A DNA stretch of 64,000 bases from Thiocapsa bogorovii (GCF_021228795.1 NZ_CP089309.1:3651001-3715000); one strand, 5' to 3'; numbered from the stretch's first letter, positions 17,352 to 26,610 are shown. Notes: a model not told the origin generated them from the letters alone. Program-made: numbers and translations.

Positions 17352-17993
17352 ATGATTGACGTAAAGGTGTCCATGAAGGTGACGAACGAACCGCTGAAAC
17401 GCACGCCCGTCGTCCTCAAGCTGGATGCGGACGGCTCCGAGACGGCGCCGGTCTTTACCGACCGCGCGGGCCTTGCGCACTTCGATCTGCCGCCGACCAG
17501 CGGCAAGGTGCTGGTGTCGGGCGTCGAGCGTTTCGACGGACGCCTCGACGGCGAGATCCCGATCGAGCTGTGGTCGATCACCCAATCCGAGCATGACTCG
17601 AAGGGCTTGCCGGGCGAGTTTCCTTCCGGCAGCAACGCCTACCCGAGCATGAGCACGCGCAGCATCCAGGTCGGTGACCGCGCGATCCTGACCGACAGCG
17701 AAGGCTACCTCGTGGATCCGTCGGATTGGTCGGAGGAGTTTGCCCGCGCCCTGGCTGCTCAGGACGGGCTGGAGCTGAACGCCGAGCACTGGGAGATCAT
17801 CCGCTTCTTGAGAGCCAGCTATGTCAAGCGCGGCACACAGGCGACGGTGCGCGACATGATTGCTCATTTCCGCAAGGTCTGGGGGGTCGAGAAGGGCAGC
17901 AACCGCTACCTACATCGCCTCTTCCCGCGCGGTGGTCCGCAGAAGCAAGGCAACCGCTTGGCCGGCCTGCTGCGCACGAAGGGGGAGCATTGA
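17352..17993 (+). CDS. DsrC/TusE-domain protein fused to a beta-sandwich-like domain, no cysteines
   Basis: 213 residues. Residues 104-213 align by eye with DsrC/TusE: DSEGYLVDPSDW, LELNAEHWEIIRFLR, GVEKGSNRYLHRLFPRGGP and NRLAGL. DsrC carries sulfur on two C-terminal cysteines; here the CR-F-A-G-L-P position reads NRLAGL, the protein ends TKGEH, and there is no cysteine anywhere in it. It therefore cannot bind persulfide and may be regulatory, as proposed for cysteine-less DsrC relatives (RspA). Residues 1-100 (VKVSMKVTNEPL, AGLAHFDLPP, VLVSGVERFDG) look like a beta-sandwich of transthyretin or carboxypeptidase-regulatory type. There is one continuous frame from ATG 17352 with a GGAGAAGAG-like ribosome site. 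It is divergent from the LysR regulator. Confidence 0.8.
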   Translation: MIDVKVSMKVTNEPLKRTPVVLKLDADGSETAPVFTDRAGLAHFDLPPTSGKVLVSGVERFDGRLDGEIPIELWSITQSEHDSKGLPGEFPSGSNAYPSMSTRSIQVGDRAILTDSEGYLVDPSDWSEEFARALAAQDGLELNAEHWEIIRFLRASYVKRGTQATVRDMIAHFRKVWGVEKGSNRYLHRLFPRGGPQKQGNRLAGLLRTKGEH

Positions 17994-18012
17994 GCAGTCG
18001 GAGCAGCACGAA

Positions 18013-19323
18013 TCAGGTTCTCGGCCCTGTCCTTGAAGGCGCCGGCTGGTAAGGCGTCGGCTGGAGCAGGGCGGCGAACCGTCGATAGGTGCGCGCGACG
18101 CCGATCAGCAGCACGATCAACACCAAAGAAGACAGCGCGAGTGTGATGCCGGCGGGACGGGCAAGCACCGGAATCCACAGACTGCCCAATAGCAGCGCCA
18201 GGGCGAGGAGATGCAGGCCGAACTGAACCCGTGCCCACCGCGTCGACAGCAGGCTGCCCATATGCGGAATACGCAGGTCGAACCGTCCGCTCCCGAGTTG
18301 GCGATGCTGGAGGTGAAACCAGGTCAAGAACGGAAAGATCTAAAAGAGCATGCCGGCCGGTAGCCCGACGCCCAGCCCCACCAACAGCAGCACGCCGATC
18401 AGGGTCGGCGGCGCCGCGATAGTCCAAGCGAGTGCGGCGCCGCAGAGACTCAGCATGGCCGCCCACCAGTGCAATAGGGTCGGATCCATCCGCGGTCGCT
18501 CGCGACGGCCGATCAAGCGCAGGGTGACGAGGGCAAAGCCGGCGAAGCCCAGCGCGCTCGCACCAAAGACGGCTTGCCCGGCGAAATTGGCCCCCTGGAT
18601 CCAGGCTGCGCTCGCCGCGGCGTTCCCGATGAGGACGGCCGGCGCAAACCAGCGCCGCATCGGAGCCGGATAGGCCGGGGTCACATAGAACATCGGCAGC
18701 ACCTGGATGGCCACGCCGACCACCAGCAACCCGACCCAGCCCATCAACCCCCAAGCGGCATGCGCATCGACCCAACGCGTATGCTCCGGCACCCGAATCC
18801 ACCCCTGGATAACGGCAACGAGCAACAGCCCCAATGCGACCGTGACGGACAGTGCGAGGGCGGCCGTGCGCAGCGCCATCAGGGTCCCCGGCGCACCGCG
18901 CGCCCGCACCAGGGCGACGGCGACCGGGACAATGAAGACCAGGAACCCGGACGCCGCGGCTCCCGCGCCGATCCCGATCAGGGTTGGGCCGCCTCCCGCT
19001 AGACCCCAAGCCAATCCGGCGGCGCCGATCGTGAGCAAGAGATGTGTTGCCGTGCCGACCAGCCGCACCGCCGGGATCGGCGCTCCGGCGACCACGGGCA
19101 ACATCTGAAGCAGCGCGCCGCACATGATCAAGCCGAGATAGCCAATGGCGATCAGATGAGTCGCGGCAAGTGCGCCGGGCATCCAGCGCGAGACCAAGAG
19201 GGTCGGGCCCTGCCAGGCCAAGAGCAGGCCGGCGGCGATCGCAAACAGCGGCGCGGTCAGGAAGAAGCGCGCCGGGATGTCGATCGGCGGGGCCTGATCG
19301 AGTGAAAGTCCGCCGGTGTCCAT
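18013..19323 (-). pseudogene. NnrS-like multi-helix membrane protein with in-frame TAG
   Basis: The gene reads 327 codons from ATG 19323, meets TAG at 18340-18342, and continues in the same frame for another 108 codons. The join reads GLPAGMLF-stop-IFPFLTWFHLQH; related proteins have a Lys or similar residue there (GMLYKIVPFL-type), so a single AAG-to-TAG change is the simplest reading. About 12 helices are visible with the conserved ALAATHLIAIGYLGLIMCG and LLQMLPVVAGAPIP. NnrS and its relatives are haem-copper membrane proteins linked to NO metabolism. No ribosome site precedes the ATG: the base before it belongs to a palindromic repeat (19326-19423). The damage may be real or a sequencing error. 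Confidence 0.72.
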
Positions 19324-19325
19324 TA

Positions 19326-19423
19326 TTTTTTTGAGCCGCGTTTGGAGTGCGTGTGGTCGTTTCTTCGTTTGGGTTCAGTGTTGCGGACACCTGGGGGGAT
19401 CGGCGCAACGCGGCTCAAAAAAA
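19326..19423. repeat. Palindrome-bounded unit A (17-bp perfect inverted repeat)
   Basis: Ends TTTTTTTGAGCCGCGTT and AACGCGGCTCAAAAAAA, 64 bp apart. Its left arm ends two bases from the NnrS-like start codon, so it replaces the normal ribosome-binding region of that gene. It is paired with unit B across a 14-bp AT-rich linker. Confidence 0.8.
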
Positions 19424-19437
19424 TAAATAGATTCATA

Positions 19438-19531
19438 TTTTTAAACCGCGCAGCTCCGACGTAGGTGAGGAGGTCGGAGTCTTCAATCCGGCACTGAACG
19501 CAGCCCAAATCCGACGAGCGCGGTTTAAAAA
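19438..19531. repeat. Palindrome-bounded unit B (AAACCGCG ends)
   Basis: Ends TTTTTAAACCGCGC and GCGCGGTTTAAAAA (perfect 14-bp inverted repeat). An inner hairpin CTCCGAC/GTCGGAG lies at 19454-19479. The right arm supplies the TAA stop of the DUF2249 gene (19525-19527). Similar ends occur at 60641-60833. Confidence 0.8.
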
Positions 19532-19791
19532 CGGCTCACGCCCTGTTGCCGGATTCGACTGACCGGACGTTGTTGCTTCGGCACGGGTGAGATGAGGATG
19601 CGATAGCGATCGTCCTCGGAGCTGATCTCCCAGCGGTAACCCATACGTCGCAGCATGTCGTAGAGCGGATAGGGCTCGCGACGGTGGAGCACGCACAGGC
19701 GATCGCCGGGCGGCAGGTCGGCGAGTGCATCGAGGATCCGCTCCATCGGCTCCGGAGCGGGAAGATCGCTGACATCGAGTGTTCTGTCCAT
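19525..19791 (-). CDS. DUF2249 (TusA-like) protein
   Basis: 88 residues: LDVSDLPAPEPMERILDALADLPPGDRLCVLHRREPYPLYDMLRRMGY, quoted here in its key parts only (APEPMERIL, LPPGDRLCVLHR, PYPLYDML). DUF2249 has a TusA-like fold, and such proteins often accompany NnrS and hemerythrin genes in NO-related clusters. Its stop lies inside repeat unit B, so the C-terminal SRF may not be original. It starts four bases after the hemerythrin stop and is surely co-transcribed with it. Confidence 0.75.
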   Translation of the reverse strand: MDRTLDVSDLPAPEPMERILDALADLPPGDRLCVLHRREPYPLYDMLRRMGYRWEISSEDDRYRILISPVPKQQRPVSRIRQQGVSRF

Positions 19792-19794
19792 GGT

Positions 19795-20232
19795 CTAGGC
19801 CGCCTGCAGCCGGTTCAGGATGTCCGGTGCCTGGTCGCCCAGACTCTCCTCGGCCATCGGGTAGAGGATGCCTTCCTCCTTCGAGTTGTGCTGCTGGGTC
19901 ACCAGATGGAGGGTCTCCAGGATTCCGAGACAGGCGTCGGCATCCTGGGCGTGGACCGCCTCATCGAGCTGCTCCACCAGGGCACGCATCTGTCCGTGTT
20001 CCATGGTCATCATACCGGTTGGTCCGCTTGCCCGGGGCATGACGGCGACCAACTCCGGAAAGAGGATCTGCTCCTCCATGTCGAAATGGCCGATCAGGGC
20101 CTTCGAGAAATCGGTTGTTTGCGCGGCGAGTCGATTCCAATCGCCGCCCGAGACGGCCCGCTCGCAGACGGCGAGCAGGTGGTCACAGCGCTGATGGTCG
20201 TCGGTCATAAAGGTGGCGATCGAATCGGACAT
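19795..20232 (-). CDS. Hemerythrin HHE-domain protein
   Basis: 145 residues from ATG 20232, with a GGAGG site nine bases upstream. Di-iron ligand motifs are in order: MTDDHQRCDHLL, GHFDMEEQILFPEL, TMEHGQMRALV and VTQQHNSKEEGILYPM. Such proteins bind O2 or NO or guard iron centres. It is first in the leftward hemerythrin-DUF2249-NnrS-like run. A TTGAC-N4-GTCAG box lies 56-69 bp before its start, so Fnr/Dnr-type control is likely. Confidence 0.88.
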   Translation of the reverse strand: MSDSIATFMTDDHQRCDHLLAVCERAVSGGDWNRLAAQTTDFSKALIGHFDMEEQILFPELVAVMPRASGPTGMMTMEHGQMRALVEQLDEAVHAQDADACLGILETLHLVTQQHNSKEEGILYPMAEESLGDQAPDILNRLQAA

Positions 20233-20287
20233 GGCGAATCCTCCGGTTGAATGCTCCGGCATTGTCCCGGCATGGGGCAGTGCGTCC

Positions 20288-20301
20288 TTGACCTAGGTCA
20301 G
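20288..20301 (-). promoter_or_regulatory. Fnr/Dnr-type box for the hemerythrin operon
   Basis: TTGACCTAGGTCAG; the inner 12 bases TGACCTAGGTCA are a perfect palindrome. Its centre lies about 62 bp upstream of the hemerythrin start codon, a suitable position for a class II activator site. Confidence 0.65.
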
Positions 20302-20359
20302 ATCGTATCGACCGCGATCGCGCCGGCAATAGACACCAACGCGCAGCGGCCGGACAGAT

Positions 20360-20373
20360 TTGACCTGTGTCAA
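20360..20373 (+). promoter_or_regulatory. Fnr/Dnr-type box for bchE
   Basis: TTGACCTGTGTCAA, perfect TTGAC-N4-GTCAA, centred about 70 bp before the bchE start codon. It fits low-oxygen activation of the oxygen-independent cyclase. Confidence 0.7.
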
Positions 20374-20436
20374 GGACGACAAATCACCTGACTGTCAACC
20401 TTCATTGACACTCACCACAGGCCGGGGGCTTCACGC

Positions 20437-22101
20437 ATGCGCATTCTCTTCATCCACCCAAACTACCATTCGGGCGGCGCCGAGATCGCCGGCAATTGGC
20501 CGCCGGCCTGGGTGGCCTATCTCACCGGTGCGCTCAAGACCGCCGGTTACACGCAGGTGCGCTTCGTCGATGCCATGACCAACGACCTGTCCGAGGAGCA
20601 GGTGCGCGACGCCGTTGCCTCCTATGCCCCGGATATCGTCGGCTGCACGGCCATCACCCCCTCCATCTACAAAGCCCAGCGTCTGCTCGAGATCGTCAAG
20701 GAGGTTGATCCGAAAATCGCTACCGTCCTGGGCGGTGTGCATGCCACCTTCATGTATCAGCAGGTGCTCGGTGAGGCGCCCTGGATCGACGCCATCGTGC
20801 GCGGCGAGGGCGAGGAGATCATCGTCGATCTGGTCCGCACCATCGGCCAAGGCCGTTGGCCGGACGAGCGCGGCAAGGTCAAGGGCATTGCCTACGCCGT
20901 CGACGGCAAGATCATCGCGACCCCGGCCGCCCCGACCGTGAAGGATCTGGATGCCATCACGCCCGATTGGAGCGTGCTGGAATGGGAGAAGTACAACTAC
21001 ATCCCGCTCAAGAAGCGCGTGGCCATCCCGAACATGGCGCGCGGCTGCCCCTACACCTGCTCCTTCTGCTCGCAGTGGAAGTTCTGGCGCGACTACCGGA
21101 TTCGCGATCCCATGAAGGTCGTCGACGAGATCGAGACACTGATGCGCGACCACGACGTCGGCTTCTTCATCCTCGCCGACGAGGAGCCGACCATCAATCG
21201 CAAGAAGTTCATCGCCTTCTGCGAGGAGCTGATCGCGCGCGACCTCGGCATCCTCTGGGGCATCAACACCCGGGTCACCGACATCCTGCGCGACGAGGAC
21301 GTGCTGCCGCTCTATCGCAAGGCCGGGCTGATCCATGTCTCGCTCGGCACCGAGGCGGCGGCGCAATTGAAGCTCGACCGCTTCAACAAGGAGACCACGG
21401 TCGCCGACAACAAGCGGGCGATCGGTCTGCTGCGCGATGCCGGGATCCTCACCGAGGCGCAGTTCATCGTCGGGCTCGAGAACGAGACCGCCGAGACGCT
21501 CGAAGAGACCTATCAGATGGCGCGCGATTGGAAGCCGGACCTCGCCAACTGGGCCATGTACACCCCCTGGCCCTTCACGGATCTCTTCCGCGAACTGGGC
21601 GACAAGGTCGAGATCTTCGACTACGAGAAGTACAACTTCGTCACGCCCATCATCAAGCCGGCCGCCATGGATCGTGCCGAGCTGCTCGACCGCGTGATGC
21701 ACAACTATCGGCGCTTCTACATGCAAAAAGCGCTCTTCTCTTACCCCTGGGCGGGCAGCGGCGAGCGGCGGCGTTACCTGCTCGGCTGTCTGAAGGCGTT
21801 CCTCAAGGCCGGCTTCGAGCGCAAGTTCTACGATCTAGGCAAGGTCAACTACTGGGGTCCGCAGTCCAAGAAAAAGGTCGACTTCCACTTCGACCCCAAG
21901 CGAACCCGCGTCGCCGAGGGCGGCACCGACTGGAAGGCCAAGCACAGCCGCAAGATCAAGGGCGATGTCCAAGCGCAGATTATGGCCTGCGGCGGCGGCA
22001 AGGAGCAGCTCGATCAGGCCGAAATCGATGCCCTGGCCGTTGCACCGCCGTTGCTTCCGAAGGCAGCCGGGGAGGCGTCGGTCAAGGTGACGATCGAGTA
22101 G
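20437..22101 (+). CDS. bchE: Anaerobic Mg-protoporphyrin IX monomethyl ester cyclase
   Basis: 554 residues. An N-terminal B12-binding-type domain ([24 protein letters not shown] in part) is followed by a radical SAM domain with [12 protein letters not shown] (Cys204, 208, 211), then a long C-terminal region. BchE closes the fifth ring of bacteriochlorophyll using water-derived oxygen and needs SAM, [4Fe-4S] and cobalamin. It is the strongest sign of an anoxygenic phototroph in the window. It stands alone, apart from other bch genes. A perfect TTGAC-N4-GTCAA box lies upstream, and a hairpin follows 56 bp after the stop. Confidence 0.95.
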   Translation: MRILFIHPNYHSGGAEIAGNWPPAWVAYLTGALKTAGYTQVRFVDAMTNDLSEEQVRDAVASYAPDIVGCTAITPSIYKAQRLLEIVKEVDPKIATVLGGVHATFMYQQVLGEAPWIDAIVRGEGEEIIVDLVRTIGQGRWPDERGKVKGIAYAVDGKIIATPAAPTVKDLDAITPDWSVLEWEKYNYIPLKKRVAIPNMARGCPYTCSFCSQWKFWRDYRIRDPMKVVDEIETLMRDHDVGFFILADEEPTINRKKFIAFCEELIARDLGILWGINTRVTDILRDEDVLPLYRKAGLIHVSLGTEAAAQLKLDRFNKETTVADNKRAIGLLRDAGILTEAQFIVGLENETAETLEETYQMARDWKPDLANWAMYTPWPFTDLFRELGDKVEIFDYEKYNFVTPIIKPAAMDRAELLDRVMHNYRRFYMQKALFSYPWAGSGERRRYLLGCLKAFLKAGFERKFYDLGKVNYWGPQSKKKVDFHFDPKRTRVAEGGTDWKAKHSRKIKGDVQAQIMACGGGKEQLDQAEIDALAVAPPLLPKAAGEASVKVTIE

Positions 22102-22157
22102 GCTGGGGTTGAAGGGTTCTCTTCGGTTTAGGCCGGCTTTGCCGACCTTCACGAACA

Positions 22158-22182
22158 CGTGACACCGCTCGGCGGTGTCACG
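22158..22182 (+). terminator. Hairpin downstream of bchE
   Basis: Perfect 11-bp stem CGTGACACCGC / GCGGTGTCACG with loop TCG. No T-run follows, so it may stabilise the 3' end or terminate inefficiently. Confidence 0.55.
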
Positions 22183-22335
22183 TATGTCTCCTGGCGTTCT
22201 GCGCTCCGTGACCCTCGCTGACCAGCGCCTGCCAGCTTGAGGTGTCCAACCGCAGCAGCATCAGGTTGCCCCGGGGAACAGCGTTCAGGCATCCGAGCCG
22301 AACGCTCTTGTGATGTCGGTCGGATTCAAGCGGAT

Positions 22336-24984
22336 TCAGGCGGGGTCGTCGTGGTGGTTGTCTTCCTCCGGACCGCAGCTCACCCAGCCTTGCCCCGGCA
22401 CACGCCGATGAATGCTCCCGTCCCGATCGTCCAATCGGAAGAGGTGCAACCATCCGTTGTCCACCAGCTGTTGTACCAATGCGTGGCGTGCGACGATCTC
22501 GTCGATCGGCGCGTGCGGTGCCTGCAGGAAGACACTGAGGCGCAACGGTTCGTGGATCCAGCGCTGTCCGTCGTGGAGTGACTGCATCGGCAGACCCACG
22601 CGTAGATCGCCAGCATTGCCTTCGAGCACCCCGATGGCGCCTCCGACCACGTTGTGCAGGACCTTGTTGCCGCTGCCGAAGCGTCGGTTGTCGACGGTGG
22701 AGCCGTAGTACTGGAGGTTGATCCAGGTTGCGACCACCATCGGCGCGGTCATGATCAGCTCCAGGACCTTGAAGCCGGCATCGGCGCGCCAGTCGTAGTC
22801 GTGCAGGAAGGTTCGGCCGCCGAGATCAAGGCCGTGTGTGCGTGTGCGCGGTGCGGCGATGAAGGCGGCATTGCCGGCCAGACCCCACTCCGGGCGGACC
22901 TGGGACCAGTCGCGACTCCGCTGTCGGATGCTCGCCTCCAAGCTGTTTCGGCGCCGACCGCCGAGCCCCAGAAGGGTGGCCCGTTGCAGACGCGTCAGCT
23001 CGCCGGCCTGCTTGAGCCAGCTGCTCAACTCGGCCAGCTCCTCGGCGTAACCCGCAGGCAGAACATCGGTGTCGAACAGGTGCACGTCGTCGACCGTGGT
23101 GTCGTGCAGACCGGGCAGGAACCAGGTGTCCTCGGGTATCGTCAGACCACGCTCGAGTAGGCCACGGCGCACCGCCGGGTCGTTCAAGAGCGCCGCGACG
23201 ACGCGTGCGCTGGCCTCACCGGTCTGACCCGCGCAGGCCCCGCAGTCGAGCCCGGTGGCATGGGGATTGTTCACCGAGCTGCTGCCGTGACCGACCAGCA
23301 ACACCAAACGGGCGAAGCCGTCGGTAAGTGACATGGCGCGGAGAATCCCTTCGGCGAGCGGAACCCGATCGGCCTCCGGGATACCGGCACTCGTGCCGTC
23401 GAGGGCGCCCATGGCTCCACAGATGCCTGCGTGGTCATGGGCGTGCCCATGCGCATGCGAAGGTGCGTCGAGGGTCGGTCCGACGCGTCGCGCCTCGGCC
23501 GCGTCCAAGCGCAGGTCGTCGGGGGCCGGGACGGGCCGGCTCCAACCCAGGGTGTCGCTGACGAGCTTGGGCGCATAAAGCCAGATGCCGGCCGATTCGA
23601 CGAAGGAGAAGCAAGAGGAGGCGCCCATCTTGAACGCCTTCCAGGACTTGCTGATCCCGAAGCGGCGGCGCTGGGTGGCCAGGGCGTGATCGGCTTCTTC
23701 GGGATCGGCGCCGTGGATCTCGGAGCAGACCCGGTAGGATGGCGTGAGCAAGACCGGCACATGCGTGCGTGCGTTGACGGCGCCGAGCGGGACATGCTCG
23801 ATCGGCACGCCGAAGAAGCCGGCGAAACCCAGCGTCCGCGCCTGCGGACAGACGGTCTCGAAGGCGCGGCGCACCACCTCGGAGCGCACGTCGATACAGA
23901 AGGCGGCCTGCACGGTGGGGCGGATCTCGTTGTCCCCGTTCGCCGCCGCGCGCAACTGTCCGATCAGGCTGCGCTGATAGGCGAGCTCAGCCGCGGTGAG
24001 GAGCACTTGGTCGATCTCGCGATCGCCTGCGTCATCGCGCGCGTCCTCGGTGGTGGTCGCGCGCTTGCCGAGGTCGGCGCAGACACGTCGCCAGCGCTGG
24101 CGCAGCTCCGGGCTGGTTTTGTGCTCGTAGACCAGCACGTCCCAGGCCAGGCGGATCGCGAGCAGCTCCTCGATGGTGTCGTCGCTGCCGCCGGCGAGCT
24201 CCGCTTGCCAGCGCAGCAGACGGGTCCAGGCCGCCCAACCGCCGATATCCATCAAGGCTGCATGCATGTAGTCGAGCGCAGCGGTCGGCGGGATGCCCAG
24301 ACGGTTCAGGGCCGAGCGGATGCAGTCGCGCGGCGCGTCGGGCAGCGCCTTCACCCGGCCACGCATGCCGCCTTGCCCCATCATGGTCGCGCTGAAATCG
24401 AGCGCCGCGAAGCGTCGCCAGGAGGCGTACAGCGACATGCCCTGCCAGGGCTGCTTCCAGGTGGCCTGGCCCATGTCGAAGAAGGCCGCGCAGTGTTGGC
24501 TGATGCGGTCGACGACGAAGCTCGACCAGTCATCAGCGTCCATCTCGTCGAGCACAGCGGTCAGTAGCGGCACGCGCCCCGCTGGTCGTGGCTCCACATC
24601 GAGGGCGCTTTGGAGGGTTGCCGGGTCGAGCCGGCTCCCGCACATGGCGACGGCCCCGCGTAGATCATCTGCGGTGATCCGGCCCTCGGCGATCTGCTCT
24701 CGGTAGTAGGCCCTCGGCATGTACATCTGCGCGCCTGCGACCCGGCGCATGATGGCGGCCGCCTCCTGGAACGGTGCATCGCGCAGGCCGTGGAAGGGGT
24801 TCACCGCCACGAAGCGATCCAGCGGCCAGAGCGGCGCGATGCGCTCGCAGGCCGCAGCGATCTGCTCGGCGAGTATCGCGGCCTTGGCGGCATCCGCCCG
24901 TTTTGCCTTGGGTGATTGATCCGTCGCCGGGGTCATCGCAGTGGTCGGCGTCTGCTCGAGTGTGCTGAAATCGTTTAGGTTCAT
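22336..24984 (-). CDS. dabA: DabA inorganic-carbon transporter subunit (DUF2309)
   Basis: 882 residues. The carbonic-anhydrase-like active-site motifs are present: AFCIDVRSEVVRRAFE (Cys and Asp ligands) in the middle and LVLLVGHGSSSVNNPHATGLDCGACAGQ, in parts, later (His and Cys ligands). Known DabA proteins bind zinc with these residues and turn CO2 into bicarbonate in the cytoplasm, driven by the DabB membrane partner. It starts 12 bp after dabB. In a Chromatiaceae-like autotroph it would feed the Calvin cycle; no carboxysome or Rubisco genes are in the window. Confidence 0.92.
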   Translation of the reverse strand: MNLNDFSTLEQTPTTAMTPATDQSPKAKRADAAKAAILAEQIAAACERIAPLWPLDRFVAVNPFHGLRDAPFQEAAAIMRRVAGAQMYMPRAYYREQIAEGRITADDLRGAVAMCGSRLDPATLQSALDVEPRPAGRVPLLTAVLDEMDADDWSSFVVDRISQHCAAFFDMGQATWKQPWQGMSLYASWRRFAALDFSATMMGQGGMRGRVKALPDAPRDCIRSALNRLGIPPTAALDYMHAALMDIGGWAAWTRLLRWQAELAGGSDDTIEELLAIRLAWDVLVYEHKTSPELRQRWRRVCADLGKRATTTEDARDDAGDREIDQVLLTAAELAYQRSLIGQLRAAANGDNEIRPTVQAAFCIDVRSEVVRRAFETVCPQARTLGFAGFFGVPIEHVPLGAVNARTHVPVLLTPSYRVCSEIHGADPEEADHALATQRRRFGISKSWKAFKMGASSCFSFVESAGIWLYAPKLVSDTLGWSRPVPAPDDLRLDAAEARRVGPTLDAPSHAHGHAHDHAGICGAMGALDGTSAGIPEADRVPLAEGILRAMSLTDGFARLVLLVGHGSSSVNNPHATGLDCGACAGQTGEASARVVAALLNDPAVRRGLLERGLTIPEDTWFLPGLHDTTVDDVHLFDTDVLPAGYAEELAELSSWLKQAGELTRLQRATLLGLGGRRRNSLEASIRQRSRDWSQVRPEWGLAGNAAFIAAPRTRTHGLDLGGRTFLHDYDWRADAGFKVLELIMTAPMVVATWINLQYYGSTVDNRRFGSGNKVLHNVVGGAIGVLEGNAGDLRVGLPMQSLHDGQRWIHEPLRLSVFLQAPHAPIDEIVARHALVQQLVDNGWLHLFRLDDRDGSIHRRVPGQGWVSCGPEEDNHHDDPA

Positions 24985-24996
24985 GGCTTCATCCCC

Positions 24997-26610
24997 TCAT
25001 GAAATGGCGGGCGCCGGGCGCAGCGGCCACAGACGCGTGATCAAGCGGGTCACCAACACATCGACGTAGAGCCCGTTGTAGAGATGCACCTGGATCGCCT
25101 GACGCAGCGGGGGCGCCATGCGCATAAAAAGGTGCTGCAAGAGAAGCAAACCGATGAAGACGGCGACGACGGCGATGCTCAGGATCAGATCGAAGATGCT
25201 GCCGGACGGCGCCACCGCGCCGACACTGTCGGCGATGGCATACTCGAAGGCCGCGTGCAGACCGAAGTACCCGAAGCAAACCAGTGCACCGATCGCGCTC
25301 GCCCTGAGGAGCAGCGCGGCGTTGTCCTCCAGCTGAAGTGCCTGCAGCAGCAGTTGTGCGACCGCGACTGCAATAATGGCGCCGGTCACGATCAGCGCCG
25401 GTTCGTGGACCGGATCCACCCCGAACGCGAACCCCGCGACAATGGCCGTCAAGAGTGCGCCCTGGAAGGCCACCAACCAATGCCACGGCTGAGGGCTGCC
25501 GTCTCGGAACTTGGGCGTCGCGGCCCGGAAGCCGTCAACGCTGCTGCCCGATGCGAGAAAGGCGTGTGCCTTGTACAGTGAATGCGCGACCAGGTGCAGC
25601 AGCGCCAGGCTATAGAGTCCAAGACCCGCCTCCAACAACATGAATCCCATCTGCGCGGACGTGGACCAGGCCAGCGACACCTTGATGCTGGTTTGGGTCA
25701 GCATCACGAGCGAGGCGACCGTGAGTGTGACCAGGCCGATCACGGCCAGGGCATCCAGCGCTGCACCGGACAGCGACATGATCGGTGCCATCCGAATGAT
25801 CAAGAAGGCACCGGCGTTGACGATGCCGGCATGCAGCAAGGCAGATACGGGGGTGGGCGCCTCCATCACTTGCAGGAGCCAGCCGTGAAAGGGAAACTGC
25901 GCGCATTTGAGCGCCGCGCTCAGCACGATCAGCCAAGCCGCCGCTTGCAGCGCTGTCGGCAGCGGCCCATCCAGCTCCTCCATGGCGGCGTAGACGCCGG
26001 CAAAATCCAGCGTGTGCAGGCTTGCACCGATTAAGAGAACCGCGATCAGCAGGCTTGCGTCACCGATACGGCTGAAGACGAATTTCTTATGCGCCGCCAT
26101 CACCGCTGCGGGGCGCTCCGGATAGAAGAGCAGCAGGCGGTGCAGGCTCAGACTCGTCGCGATCCAAGCCAGCACGAACATCAGCAGGTTGCCCGAGACA
26201 ATGAGTGTCAGGATTGACGCTAGGGTCAGCAGCAGCCACTTGTGGAAATGCCCCTCTGCGGGGTCGCCGTGCATGTAGTTTCGCGCATAGGTCGAGACCA
26301 GTGCACCGACGAACGAGACCAAGGTCAGCATGATCACCGTAACGGCGTTGACATAGACGCCGATGGCGAAGGCGCCGCTGTCGAAAGGCAGATCGATCGA
26401 CAGCAGGGTCAGGGACTGGGCTGGCCCGAAGCCATGCCCTGACAACACCGCCAGGGCAAGCGCGAAGGCCGTCCAGGCCAAGACATTGGCGAGGCGAGCC
26501 ATGAGCGGCCCCGAGCGGTTCGCGATCCGACTCGGGATTGCCCCGGCGAACCACAAGACGATCGGCGCGGCGACCGCCGCGGCGGTGACGAGCGTGAGTG
26601 CGGACGACAT
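24997..26610 (-). CDS. dabB: DabB membrane subunit (NuoL/MrpA-like)
   Basis: 537 residues, about 14 hydrophobic helices. The proton-conducting core of the complex I antiporter family is visible: FHKWLLLTLASIL, FPFHGWLLQVMEAPTPVSALLHAG in parts, and VMLTQTSIKVSLAWSTSAQMGFM. In the DAB system this subunit couples cation flow to DabA. Complex I genes are absent next to it and dabA follows directly, so it is DabB and not NuoL. It is divergent from the H-NOX sensor gene, with 342 bp between the start codons. Confidence 0.9.
   Translation of the reverse strand: MSSALTLVTAAAVAAPIVLWFAGAIPSRIANRSGPLMARLANVLAWTAFALALAVLSGHGFGPAQSLTLLSIDLPFDSGAFAIGVYVNAVTVIMLTLVSFVGALVSTYARNYMHGDPAEGHFHKWLLLTLASILTLIVSGNLLMFVLAWIATSLSLHRLLLFYPERPAAVMAAHKKFVFSRIGDASLLIAVLLIGASLHTLDFAGVYAAMEELDGPLPTALQAAAWLIVLSAALKCAQFPFHGWLLQVMEAPTPVSALLHAGIVNAGAFLIIRMAPIMSLSGAALDALAVIGLVTLTVASLVMLTQTSIKVSLAWSTSAQMGFMLLEAGLGLYSLALLHLVAHSLYKAHAFLASGSSVDGFRAATPKFRDGSPQPWHWLVAFQGALLTAIVAGFAFGVDPVHEPALIVTGAIIAVAVAQLLLQALQLEDNAALLLRASAIGALVCFGYFGLHAAFEYAIADSVGAVAPSGSIFDLILSIAVVAVFIGLLLLQHLFMRMAPPLRQAIQVHLYNGLYVDVLVTRLITRLWPLRPAPAIS

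Noticed and set aside
18340..18342. Pyrrolysine or programmed readthrough at the TAG
   Set aside because: No sign of a pyl system or readthrough context; a point mutation or base error is simpler.
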